Shown here: in pieces, positions 13,276-20,570 of the stretch
Layout: every line of letters starts with the position of its first letter
Position numbering within the stretch: the first letter of the stretch is position 1
Source: JBQCHF01 sp051953655
Lineage (GTDB): Bacteria > Actinomycetota > Actinomycetes > Motilibacterales > Motilibacteraceae
Assembly (NCBI GenBank): GCA_051953655.1
Contig: JBQCIO010000187.1
Span: 1 to 21,464 of the forward strand
Length of the DNA: 21,464 nt
Direction: 5' to 3'
Notes under the pieces: generated by a model
The model's input: the letters and a program-made list of their open reading frames with translations, nothing else
Database searches by the model: none
What the model was told of the DNA's origin: nothing
Program-made: the position numbers and the translations under genes

Positions 13276-13697
13276 TGGCGCACATGAAGGACGCGTCGTC
13301 GGCTGCGGCCGGCGCAGCGGTGGGGAAGGGCTGGCCGGTGCGGTCGGCGCCGCGGCCCCTGGTGCAGGAGTTGGACGAGGTCCGCAAGGGGCTGTACGCC
13401 CGGATCCCGTCCGAGCTGCTGGCGAAGTTGTCGCGGGAGCAGGTGCTGGCGCGGGTGAACACCGCGGCGGAGCTGCAGTCCAAGGGGTTCGGGGTGTCGG
13501 ATCCGCTGCTGCGCCAGGGCTACCTTGAGCGGGCCGCGGCCGAGCTGCGGCGGGAGCCGGCGTTGACGGGGAAGGCCGCGCAGGCTGAGGCTGAGCGGCT
13601 GCGCCGGCTGGCGGCGGACCCGATTCTGGCTGCCTCTCCTGAGGTGGCGGCGGCTGTGTTGGTGAAGGCCGCGCAGGTGGAGCGGGGTGTGCGGTGA
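13275..13697 (+). CDS. hypothetical phage-like protein
   Basis: ATG 13275 has AGGAG at 13264-13268 six bases upstream; GTG 13272 (GTGA overlap) is an alternative. The 140-residue protein contains ELDEVRKGLYARIPSELLAK and SREQVLARVNTAAELQSKGF followed by charged helices (LTGKAAQAEAERLRRLA). The second part, with repeated DP/ASPEVAAAVLVKAA, looks structural. No family is recognised. It belongs to the middle part of the operon leading into tail genes. Confidence 0.65.
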   Translation: MAHMKDASSAAAGAAVGKGWPVRSAPRPLVQELDEVRKGLYARIPSELLAKLSREQVLARVNTAAELQSKGFGVSDPLLRQGYLERAAAELRREPALTGKAAQAEAERLRRLAADPILAASPEVAAAVLVKAAQVERGVR

Positions 13698-14071
13698 CGG
13701 GGCCGGGCGCCGGGCCGATCCGCCGCGACTGGGCGGGCCCGCTGGTGGGGGATGTCGCGAAGGCGGCGGTGGCTCGTCGCCGTGGTGAGCCGTTGCCGGT
13801 GCTGGTGAAGGCGGCGGTGGATGCGTCGGTGGCTGCTCTGCAGGTGCAGGTCGATGACCTGTCGGCGCAGGTGGTCGCGGCGCGTGCCCGGCTGGAGGGC
13901 GCGCCGTTGTCGTTGCGGGAGCGCCGCGAGCGCGCTGCGGCGGAGAAGCGGGCCGCGGACCTGGCGGAGGCCGAGCGCCTCGAGGCCGCGGCGGACACGT
14001 CGTTCGACCGGGACTTGGCGCTCGGCTACAGGCTCAGGGCGGATGCCCTGCGGAAGGGGCTCGGATCATGA
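13694..14071 (+). CDS. coiled-coil hypothetical protein
   Basis: This 125-residue protein starts at a GTG overlapping the previous stop. After a short basic N-terminus (PIRRDWAGPLVGDVAKAAV) it has a long helix with heptad-like spacing (ALQVQVDDLSAQVVAARARL) and then a charged helix (LRERRERAAAEKRAADLAEA). It is translationally coupled to another coiled-coil protein, so they may pair. The function is unknown. Confidence 0.65.
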   Translation: MTGPGAGPIRRDWAGPLVGDVAKAAVARRRGEPLPVLVKAAVDASVAALQVQVDDLSAQVVAARARLEGAPLSLRERRERAAAEKRAADLAEAERLEAAADTSFDRDLALGYRLRADALRKGLGS

Positions 14072-14739
14072 CCACGACCACCGCGGCGGGTTCGTCGCTG
14101 GAGGAGCTGCAGGCGGTCCGGGACCGTCTGCACGGGCAGGTGGAGGAGCACCGCCAGGAGCGGGCCCGTGAGGCGCAGGCGCTGGCGGGGCTGGAGGAGG
14201 CGGTGGCGGAGGCCGCGCTCTCCGATGGCGGTGCTGGCACCAGTAAGGCGCGCGGGGACCTGCAGGCCGCGCACGGGCGGATTGCTGGGATCGACGCGAC
14301 GATCGGGGTGCTGGAGCGGCGCCTGGCCGAGGTCGACGCGCAGCTGCGCGAGGCCGGCAGGGTCGCGGCGCGGGAACGCGCGCAGGCCTCGCACGAGCGG
14401 GTCGTCGCTGAGGCGTTGGAGGCCGCGGAGGAGTACCGGGCCGCGGTGGCCACGGCGGTGGAGAAGATCCGCGCCGTCTCCGGGGGGCTGGCGAAGGCCA
14501 GGGCCCGCCTGGACGCGGCGCAGAAGGCTTGGCAGGACGACGTCGTCGTGCTCGAGCGGCACGGCGTCGTGGTCGGTGACGCCCCGCGGCTACTGAACGA
14601 CATCGTCGTCGAGCACCGGGAGTCCGGGGGTGATGACGCGGTGATGCGGGTGCTGCTGCAGGCGCGCACCCCGGCTCAGGCGCAGCAGGCGCTCGGCGCT
14701 GCCGTGGTTCCCGAGCCGCGCAGGGGATCGGTGTACTGA
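14068..14739 (+). CDS. coiled-coil hypothetical protein
   Basis: ATG 14068 overlaps the preceding stop by ATGA. The 223-residue product is mainly coiled coil: LEELQAVRDRLHGQVEEHRQ, GDLQAAHGRIAGIDATIGVL and VLERRLAEVDAQLREAGR in the first 110 residues, then a second helical stretch to about 170 and a mixed C-terminus. A scaffold-like or tail-assembly role is conceivable from its place upstream of gp10-like and tape measure genes, but no family is recognised. Confidence 0.65.
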   Translation: MTTTTAAGSSLEELQAVRDRLHGQVEEHRQERAREAQALAGLEEAVAEAALSDGGAGTSKARGDLQAAHGRIAGIDATIGVLERRLAEVDAQLREAGRVAARERAQASHERVVAEALEAAEEYRAAVATAVEKIRAVSGGLAKARARLDAAQKAWQDDVVVLERHGVVVGDAPRLLNDIVVEHRESGGDDAVMRVLLQARTPAQAQQALGAAVVPEPRRGSVY

Positions 14740-14740
14740 G

Positions 14741-15196
14741 GTGCCCGGTCCTCGTAAGCCCCGTGGGAGGCGCGTCGGCAACGGTCGTGGCGGCGCGTCT
14801 CCTGTCGCCGCTGCCCGGTCCCGGGTGGCCGCATCCGCCCGGGACGCCGTCGCCCTTACCGCGGTCCTGCCCGTGCACCCGGTGCGCGCCGTCGTCTACG
14901 CCGACCCGCGGCCGCTGCTGGTGGCGTGCGGGGTGTGCGGGCACCCGGTGCACGCGGCGGCCGGGTTCGGGGTGCTGGTGCGTGACGGCGGCGACCGGAC
15001 GTGCTGCCTGCGCTGCGCCGAGGTGGGCCGGCCCGGGCTGGGGCAGATGGTGCGCGCCGTCAACGGGCTGGCGGACGCCGCCCGGTCGGCCGCCGCCCGG
15101 GAGGACGGGGCGCGGCTGCTCATCGAGGCCGTGGAGCTCATGTCGGATGCGCTGCCGGCTGCGCTGTGGCCGGACGCCGGCGGCTCGGCGGCCTGA
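14741..15196 (+). CDS. zinc-ribbon-like hypothetical protein
   Basis: GTG 14741 begins one base after the previous stop codon. The 151-residue protein has a basic N-terminus (PGPRKPRGRRVGNGRG), a central metal-binding motif made of C63-x2-C66 (CGVCGHPV) and C89-x2-C92 (CCLRCAEV), and a helical C-terminal part. The motif spacing fits a zinc ribbon, often involved in nucleic-acid binding. It is in the same operon as the late-like genes. No specific family is recognised. Confidence 0.65.
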   Translation: MPGPRKPRGRRVGNGRGGASPVAAARSRVAASARDAVALTAVLPVHPVRAVVYADPRPLLVACGVCGHPVHAAAGFGVLVRDGGDRTCCLRCAEVGRPGLGQMVRAVNGLADAARSAAAREDGARLLIEAVELMSDALPAALWPDAGGSAA

Positions 15197-15197
15197 C

Positions 15198-15635
15198 GTG
15201 GGCTACGTGAAGGGCCTGCGGGAGCTCGAGCAGGCGCTGGACGGGCTCGCGGCCCGCATCGACGCGGCAGGGGCCGCGATCGTGCGTGACGGCGCCGCCC
15301 TGGTGGAGCGCGCGGCGAAGAAGAACTTCGAGGGCGCGCACCCCCGCGGCGCGCCCCACGTGGGCGGGGACAAGCCGAACGTCGTCACCGGCACCCTGCG
15401 CCGCTCCATCACGTCAGACCCGATCCGCCGGACGGGGCTGGGCACCTACTCGACGAAGGTCGGGCCGAGGACGGTCTACGGCCGCCGGGTCGAGCTGGGC
15501 TACTCGGGCGGGTCCGGGCGCGGCCGGCAGGCCACCCGCCCGTTCCCGTACTTCACCCCCGCGGTGCGCGAGGTGTCTCCGCGTCTGCGTTCGATCGCCG
15601 CTGCGCACTGGGCCGCGGCCGTCACGAAGGGCTGA
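15198..15635 (+). CDS. HK97-gp10-like phage head-tail/neck protein
   Basis: GTG 15198 begins one base after the previous stop. The 145-residue protein has the gp10 layout: an N-terminal helix (LRELEQALDGLAARIDAA), a central VERAAKKNF motif, then TGTLRRSITSDPI, a beta-rich segment and a YGRRVELGY stretch, ending in an aromatic RPFPYFTPAVREV. In HK97-type phages this protein helps to join head and tail. It lies immediately before the tape measure gene; in complete phages the major tail protein and the tail assembly chaperones stand between them, but not here. Confidence 0.8.
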   Translation: MGYVKGLRELEQALDGLAARIDAAGAAIVRDGAALVERAAKKNFEGAHPRGAPHVGGDKPNVVTGTLRRSITSDPIRRTGLGTYSTKVGPRTVYGRRVELGYSGGSGRGRQATRPFPYFTPAVREVSPRLRSIAAAHWAAAVTKG

Positions 15636-15640
15636 CCGTC

Positions 15641-18424
15641 GTGTCTGAGCTGATCCCGCCGCTCGTCCTCGAGCTACGTGCCCGGGCGACCGAAGCTGTC
15701 GCCGGCATGAAGGAGGCGCGCGCGGAGTCCTCCAAGACGGCGGCCGCGTTCGAGGCCGACGCCGCCAAGATGGAGGCCGAGATCAACCGCGCCCTCGCGA
15801 GGGAGCGTGAGGCCGCTCTGCAGGCGGGTGAGTCGTTCGACGAGATGGCGCGCCGGCAGGCCCTGGCGATCGACAAGGCCGCCGGAGTCACCGCGCGGGA
15901 CACCAAGGAAATCGACTCGGCGCTGGCGCGCGAGCGGACCGCCGCGGCCGAGACGGGCGCAGCGTTCGAGGAGTCCGCGCGCCGCCAGCAGCTGGCCGCG
16001 GAGCGGTCCACGAAGGCGCAGACGGCGGCCGCTGAGGAAGGCTCCCACGCCGGCAGCATCGCGAAGACGGCGCTGCTGGGCGCGGCCGGCGCGGCGGCGT
16101 TCGTCGGCTTCGAGTCCATCAAGGCCGCATCGAGCTTCGACGCCGCCACGAACGTGCTGGTGACGGCGGCCGGGGAGTCGGAGAAGAACCTCGGCACGAT
16201 CCGGCAGGGCATCATCCGCATCGCCCAGGAGACGGGGACCTCGACCGAGCAGCTCACCGAGGGTATGTACCAGATCGAGAAGGCCGGCATCCGCGGCGCG
16301 GACGGCCTGAAGATCCTGGACGCGGCCAGCAAGGGCGCGAAGGAGGAGAACGCCGACCTGTCGACGGTCACCAACGCGATGACGTCGGTGATGGCGTCCT
16401 ACGGGGCGTCGGTCGGGACGCCGGTGCAGGTGATGAACGCCCTCAAGACCGCGGCGGGCGAGTCGAAGACGACGATGGAGGAGTTCGCCGGGGCCCTGTC
16501 GACGGTGGTGCCGATCGCGTCGGCGTCGCACATCTCCTTCGACCAGGTCGGTGGCGCGATCGCCACCCTCACCTCCCACGGCACCAGCGCGCGGGAGGCC
16601 ACGCAGGAGCTGGCGTCGACGATCCGAAACCTGCAGGCCCCGAACAACGTCGCGGTGAACGCGATGCAGCAGCTCGGCATCAACGTGCAGGACGTGACGA
16701 CGCACCTGGGGCAGCGGGGGCTGACCGGAACGATCAAGCTGGTGACGGACGCGATCGCGGCGAAGATGGGCCCGCAGGGCCTGGTGATCGTGGACACGAT
16801 GAAGAAGTCGGCGACTGCGACGGCGGACCTGCAGACGATGCTGGGGAAGATGCCGCCGGCGCTGGCGGCGTCGGCGAAGGCGTTCATGTCCGGGTCGATG
16901 TCGCAGAAGGAGTTCAAGAAGTCCTTCCAGGGCATGGGCGCGGAGGGCGCGGCGCAGGGCTCGGCGTTCATGGCGCTCGCGCTCAAGGTCGCCGGGTACA
17001 ACGACCAGCTGAAGCGGGGCGGGCCGGCCGCGGAGACCGCGACGGCGGCGCTGAAGGCCGTGATGGGCGGCACCATCGGCATGAACACGGCCCTGATGCT
17101 GTCCGGGGAGCAGCAGGCCCAGTTCAACAACCGGGTCAAGGCCGTGGGGGCATCGCTGCACGACAACGCCTCCGAGGTGGAGGGCTGGGGCTCGACCCTC
17201 GGCCTGTCCCGGACGCAGCAGGACCGGCTCGCCACCGGCGTGCACACCCTCTCGATCCAGCTCGGCGAGCACCTGGTCCCCGCGTTCACGTCCGTCGTGT
17301 CCGCGATCAACGCCACGCTGACGTTCTTCGAGAAGCACACGACCGCGGCCAAGGTCCTCGGCGCTGCCATCGGCACCGTGCTCGTGGGGGCACTCGCGGC
17401 CTACGCCTCGTCGGCGACGGTGAACCTGGCCAAGTCCGCGGCCGGGTTCGTCGTGGACATCGCCCAGGGCGTGGCGTGGGTGGCGGCGAAGACGGCGCAG
17501 TTCGCGTCGGCCGCGGCCCTGTACGTCTGGTACTACGGGGGGCTGCTGGCCCAGTCGGTCGCCTCGGGCGCGAAGTGGCTGGCGCAGGAGGCCGCGCAGG
17601 GCGCGGTGTGGGGGGCGCAGCAGGCCGCGATGCTGGCGAAGTCGCTGGCCGGGTTCGTCGTGTGGGGCGCGCAGACGGTGGCGCGGGCGACGGCGACGGC
17701 CGCGGTGTGGATCGCGGAGAACGCTGCGATGGCTGCGGCCGCGACGGCGGCGTTCATCGCCGAGAACGCCGCCTCCCTCGGCATCGTCGCCGCCCTCGCC
17801 GCGGTCGTGGCCGGCATCGTGTGGGTGGCCACGCACTGGCACCAGTCGTGGGACTTCATCAAGAAGATCGCCGCCGACGCCTGGGCGTGGATCAAGCAGC
17901 ACGCCGACATGATCGCCCTCGCGTTCGGGCCCATCGGGATCGCCGTGGACATCCTCGCCAAGCACTGGTCGACGGTGTGGGACGGCATCCAGACCGCGGT
18001 GCAGACGGTGTGGTCCGTAATCCAGCCGATCTTCGACGCCATCAAGGGCGGAATCTCCGACGTCATCAACGGCATCGGGAAGGTCGCCTCGGCGGCCTCG
18101 AGCGTCGGCGGCGCCGTCAGCCACCTGCACATCCCCGGGTTCGCCGGCGGCGTCACGAACTTCTCCGGCGGCATGGCGTGGGTCGGCGAGCAGGGCCCGG
18201 AGCTGGTCAGCCTGCCCGGCGGGTCGAGCGTCTACAGCAACCCCGACTCCATGCGCATGGCCGGCGGCGGGGGCGGCACGGTCATCAACATCCACCCCAG
18301 CCCGGTGACCGTGACTGTGGGCTCCGGGAACGCGCAGGAGGTGCAGCGCGCGGTGAAGGCCGCCATGGACCAGCGGGACCGCGAGCTCACCATGAAGCTC
18401 CGCGCGGCCGGGGTCGGCCGATGA
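15641..18424 (+). CDS. phage tail tape measure protein
   Basis: GTG 15641 starts a 927-residue protein. The N-terminal 140 residues are charged coiled coil. A TP901-type tape measure core follows (about 165-370), seen in SFDAATNVLVTAAGESEKNL, IAQETGTSTEQLTEGMYQIE and a later ASHISFDQVGGAIATLTSHG. A long hydrophobic, tryptophan-rich helical region spans about 570-780. The C-terminus has the usual GFAGGVTNFSGG and GEQGPELVSLPGGSSVY. The protein sets tail length in siphophages and is ejected with the DNA. No peptidase or lysozyme domain is visible. It is coupled to the next gene by ATGA. It is the longest gene here and is clearly intact, which speaks against simple decay of the element. Confidence 0.95.
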   Translation: MSELIPPLVLELRARATEAVAGMKEARAESSKTAAAFEADAAKMEAEINRALAREREAALQAGESFDEMARRQALAIDKAAGVTARDTKEIDSALARERTAAAETGAAFEESARRQQLAAERSTKAQTAAAEEGSHAGSIAKTALLGAAGAAAFVGFESIKAASSFDAATNVLVTAAGESEKNLGTIRQGIIRIAQETGTSTEQLTEGMYQIEKAGIRGADGLKILDAASKGAKEENADLSTVTNAMTSVMASYGASVGTPVQVMNALKTAAGESKTTMEEFAGALSTVVPIASASHISFDQVGGAIATLTSHGTSAREATQELASTIRNLQAPNNVAVNAMQQLGINVQDVTTHLGQRGLTGTIKLVTDAIAAKMGPQGLVIVDTMKKSATATADLQTMLGKMPPALAASAKAFMSGSMSQKEFKKSFQGMGAEGAAQGSAFMALALKVAGYNDQLKRGGPAAETATAALKAVMGGTIGMNTALMLSGEQQAQFNNRVKAVGASLHDNASEVEGWGSTLGLSRTQQDRLATGVHTLSIQLGEHLVPAFTSVVSAINATLTFFEKHTTAAKVLGAAIGTVLVGALAAYASSATVNLAKSAAGFVVDIAQGVAWVAAKTAQFASAAALYVWYYGGLLAQSVASGAKWLAQEAAQGAVWGAQQAAMLAKSLAGFVVWGAQTVARATATAAVWIAENAAMAAAATAAFIAENAASLGIVAALAAVVAGIVWVATHWHQSWDFIKKIAADAWAWIKQHADMIALAFGPIGIAVDILAKHWSTVWDGIQTAVQTVWSVIQPIFDAIKGGISDVINGIGKVASAASSVGGAVSHLHIPGFAGGVTNFSGGMAWVGEQGPELVSLPGGSSVYSNPDSMRMAGGGGGTVINIHPSPVTVTVGSGNAQEVQRAVKAAMDQRDRELTMKLRAAGVGR

Positions 18425-18810
18425 AGCTGCGGCGGCCTCACCGCCGCGCGCCTCTGCTGACGCCGGGGGAGCGGGCGCTGCTTGAGGAGTACGGGGTGCG
18501 CACCCGCGTCCTCGACGTCGACGACCCGGTCCTGGCCGACCTCAACCCGGCCAGCGGCGGGGTGCTGGTCATCTACCCGCCGGAGCCGGCGGGGCTGCCC
18601 GTCACCGTCGCGCTCACCCCCTGGGCCGCCGGCGACTCCCACGCCCGCCACCAGGTCGCCTGCGCCGCCCTGCAGCGCCTCACCCGGTTCCTCGAGCACG
18701 GGCCCGACCCGGACGGGCTGCAGGCCCGCACGGACGGCGGCTGGCAGACATGGCTGGTGCACCGCCCCGAGCTCGAGCACCTCGACCTAGAGGCCGCTGT
18801 CGGCGGGTGA
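18421..18810 (+). CDS. hypothetical protein after the tape measure gene
   Basis: ATG 18421 overlaps the tape measure stop (ATGA). The 129-residue protein contains LTPGERALLEEYGVRTRVLD and GGVLVIYPPEPAGLPVTVAL, then a helix (HARHQVACAALQRLTRFLEH) and GGWQTWLVHRPELEHLDLE. A mixed alpha/beta fold is likely. In ordinary siphophages a distal tail protein would follow, which is usually larger; this one is not recognisably such a protein. It is the last gene of the operon, 11 bp before a strong hairpin. Confidence 0.65.
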   Translation: MKLRRPHRRAPLLTPGERALLEEYGVRTRVLDVDDPVLADLNPASGGVLVIYPPEPAGLPVTVALTPWAAGDSHARHQVACAALQRLTRFLEHGPDPDGLQARTDGGWQTWLVHRPELEHLDLEAAVGG

Positions 18811-18821
18811 GGCTGGCCGCA

Positions 18822-18853
18822 AGCCCCACCGGCAGGAACTGTCGGAGGGGGCT
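18822..18853 (+). terminator. hairpin terminator of the long operon
   Basis: AGCCCC, one unpaired base and CCGGCAG (18822-18835) pair with CTGTCGG and GGGGGCT (18839-18853) around a GAA loop; one G-T pair and one small internal mismatch are present. It begins 11 bp after the operon's last stop. There is no T-run, which is common in actinobacterial terminators. Confidence 0.6.
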
Positions 18854-18929
18854 GGCAGGGTCCTCCTCGACCAGGTACCGCGCAGGCGCCTACTCCCGGC
18901 TCAACCGGGCAGGAGAGGGCGCCGACGTG

Positions 18930-18935
18930 TACGGT
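18930..18935 (+). promoter_or_regulatory. possible -10 box (TACGGT) of the two-gene cassette
   Basis: TACGGT lies 26 bp before the ATG at 18962, with AGAGGAGGGG (18948-18957) as a strong ribosome site between them. The same hexamer stands before the int operon. No -35 box is obvious. CCCGG/CCGGG (18895-18909) forms a small dyad just upstream. Confidence 0.35.
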
Positions 18936-18961
18936 GAAGGACCGGCCAGAGGAGGGGCACC

Positions 18962-19168
18962 ATGAGCGCCACCAGCTCACTCGACCAGGACGTTGAGGTC
19001 GAGACGCTGACCCCGGAGCAGGGGCGGGCCCTGTTCGAGGGCGCCTCCCGCCGCCTGCTGGGCGTGAGCGGCGAGGAGTTCCTCACCGCCTGGCACAACG
19101 GCGAGTACGAGAACGACCCCCGCGCGGCCGTCTACGAGCTGACGCTGCTGGTCCCCTTCGCGGAGTAG
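18962..19168 (+). CDS. small acidic protein, first gene of a two-gene cassette
   Basis: The ATG follows a strong ribosome site. The 68-residue acidic protein contains LTPEQGRALFEGASRRLLGV then SGEEFLTAWHNGEYENDP and ends in VYELTLLVPFAE. The LGVSGEEF-x3-W-x2-GEY pattern resembles small proteins often found as first genes of actinobacterial bicistronic units, but I cannot name a family. It is separated by 4 bp from the next gene and has its own promoter region behind the terminator of the phage operon. An antitoxin- or immunity-like role is a guess from size, acidity and gene order. Confidence 0.7.
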   Translation: MSATSSLDQDVEVETLTPEQGRALFEGASRRLLGVSGEEFLTAWHNGEYENDPRAAVYELTLLVPFAE

Positions 19169-19172
19169 CCGG

Positions 19173-19754
19173 GTGCCCGGACGTACCCCAGCGGACGCCG
19201 TCCGGGCGTTCCTCGAGCCCCTCCAACAGGCGCTGTCCTGCGTCGCGACCGGCAAGCTGACCCTCAGCCCCCGGGGGATGGACGAGGGGGACGTGCGCGC
19301 CTGGACGCTGAACGGCAGCACGGGCGCTCCGCTGCGAGGCACCGGTGCACCCCGGCACCTCAAGGCGGCCATGAAGTACGAGATCGTGCCGTGTGCGCCG
19401 GACGAGGGCGACGAGCCCTGGCGGGTGAGCACGAGGGCGTACATGTTCGCCCTACTCGACCGGGACGAGGCCGAGCTGTGGGCGTGGCACTGGCACCCGG
19501 ACGGGGGCAGCAGTCACACCCTCCCGCACCAGCACGTCGGCACGCCCGTGCTCGCCCCTGACGGGCCACTGACACACCGCACGCACGTGCCCTGCGGGCG
19601 GACCTCCTTCGAGGAAGTCGTGAAGTTCGCCATCGAGCTCGGCGCCCAGCCGCGCCGGCCGGACTGGCAGAACGTGCTCGCACTCACGGAGGCGCCGTTC
19701 CTGCTCTACCGCTCCTGGGCCGCCCGCCCCAACGAGCGGTCCTCCGGCCGCTGA
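19173..19754 (+). CDS. hypothetical protein with WHWHP...HQH motif, cassette partner
   Basis: GTG 19173 opens a 193-residue protein. The N-terminal half is helical, then beta-rich (HLKAAMKYEIVPCAPDEGDE). The centre has a conspicuous histidine/tryptophan-rich motif, ELWAWHWHPDGGSSHTLPHQ followed by HVG, and the end holds TSFEEVVKFAIELG and WQNVLALTEAPF. The clustered histidines could bind a metal or form an active site. Together with the small upstream gene it looks like a self-contained pair, possibly a toxin-antitoxin-like or defence cargo of the element. That is inference; no family is recognised with certainty. Confidence 0.7.
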   Translation: MPGRTPADAVRAFLEPLQQALSCVATGKLTLSPRGMDEGDVRAWTLNGSTGAPLRGTGAPRHLKAAMKYEIVPCAPDEGDEPWRVSTRAYMFALLDRDEAELWAWHWHPDGGSSHTLPHQHVGTPVLAPDGPLTHRTHVPCGRTSFEEVVKFAIELGAQPRRPDWQNVLALTEAPFLLYRSWAARPNERSSGR

Positions 19755-19777
19755 GGGGGGGCAGGCACGTGAACTGG

Positions 19778-19792
19778 GGGGATGGTCCCCCA
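19778..19792 (+). terminator. hairpin after the two-gene cassette
   Basis: GGGGGA and TCCCCC pair around a TGG loop 24 bp after the stop at 19754. There is no T-run. Together with the convergent gene on the other side, a transcription stop here is expected. Confidence 0.45.
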
Positions 19793-19885
19793 CATGGCTC
19801 GCCACTGTCGGCGCGTTCATCGCCGCGGGCTCACCGGGGAACTGTAGGGGGCAGCTCCGGCAACCACGACGCGCAGGCGGGGCGG

Positions 19886-19930
19886 GCGTAGCGAAGCGGT
19901 GAATCTTAGGGGGGCTTGATCGCTACACCC
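19886..19930. repeat. inverted pair of the GTAGCGA motif
   Basis: GGGCGTAGCGA reads forward from about 19884 (GTAGCGAAG at 19888-19896) and GGGTGTAGCGA reads on the reverse strand at 19930-19920, matching in 10 of 11 bases. The motif is the same as in the int/XRE control region (8012, 8023, 8099). The site lies in the 214-bp gap between convergent genes, where nothing else was recognised. Confidence 0.5.
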
Positions 19931-19968
19931 ACCCCGGTCGCGGCGACCACCTCTGTGGAATCAGTGGC

Positions 19969-20184
19969 TCACCAGCCCAGTTGGCGCCGCTCCTGCAACG
20001 CTTCGTTGAACCGGTCCACGCTCACCTCTCCGAGACGAAGGCAGTCCCGGGCACAGTTGCTGCGCACCGCAACCCAGCGGACCACCTGACCGCCGGCTTC
20101 TATCCCGTTCTCGACGATCAACCAGGGCCCACCGCAGGCAAGGCAGGGGTGGTCGTGGTCCTCGCGCGTTCGTACCTCAGGCAT
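19969..20184 (-). CDS. small CxxC zinc-binding hypothetical protein
   Basis: The ATG at 20184 is preceded on its strand by a GGAGAGGG ribosome site. The 71-residue protein has HPCLACGGPWLIVENG (a C-x2-C knuckle) and further on RSNCARDCLRLGE (C-x3-C), which together could hold one zinc ion. The frame extends upstream, but the added sequence is low-complexity. It is the last gene of the leftward block and converges on the two-gene cassette. Confidence 0.65.
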   Translation of the reverse strand: MPEVRTREDHDHPCLACGGPWLIVENGIEAGGQVVRWVAVRSNCARDCLRLGEVSVDRFNEALQERRQLGW

Positions 20185-20289
20185 GGGATCCCTCTCCGGC
20201 TCCTCGGGCGACGAGGTACCTCCCCGTTCCCCCGGGGTGGACCGTAACGGTCTGCACCGACAGGACCCTGCCGAGCCTGTGGACAACGC

Positions 20290-20327
20290 GACGCCCCTCC
20301 GGCCACGGGGGGAGCCGGCGGGGCGTC
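20290..20327 (-). terminator. hairpin terminator in the leftward block
   Basis: GACGCCCC (20290-20297) and GGGGCGTC (20320-20327) are perfect 8-bp complements around 22 bases that contain CCGG twice. It begins 15 bp after the stop of the leftward gene at 20342. It separates that gene from the one at 19969-20184, which therefore needs its own promoter; ACCGTAACGGT (20241-20251), a perfect dyad, lies in that gap. Confidence 0.55.
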
Positions 20328-20341
20328 GACCACGAGCGTTG

Positions 20342-20560
20342 CTACTCGTCCTCGTCCTTGAGGTCGACCAGCCCGTCGAAGCGGACGTCGTCGGTGCCCC
20401 ACTCCCCCACGAGGGCATCTACCTCCTTACGGGTCCTCACGAGCCTGATGGGGCTGCCGTCGGCGGCGACCGCGACGCCGGGAGGCAGAAGCCAGGCGTA
20501 GATGCGCCCGTGCTCGTCAGGTTCCTTGATGCCGATGTAGCGCTCGTTGTTCGTCGTCAT
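20342..20560 (-). CDS. small acidic hypothetical protein
   Basis: The ATG at 20560 gives 72 residues (MTTNNERYIGIKEPDE...). It has a beta-rich N-terminal half (GRIYAWLLPPGVAVAADGSP) and an acidic end (FDGLVDLKDEDE). No family is recognised. It starts 10 bp after the stop of the upstream gene and belongs to the same operon; a hairpin follows it. The extended frame to 20617 overlaps the upstream gene and is less likely. Confidence 0.6.
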   Translation of the reverse strand: MTTNNERYIGIKEPDEHGRIYAWLLPPGVAVAADGSPIRLVRTRKEVDALVGEWGTDDVRFDGLVDLKDEDE

Positions 20561-20570
20561 GCGAGCGAGG

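Noticed and set aside
15674..18295. A reverse-strand frame of 873 codons opposite the tape measure gene
   Set aside because: Its composition (R/H/D-rich) and its exact position against a clear tape measure protein mark it as a high-GC shadow frame.
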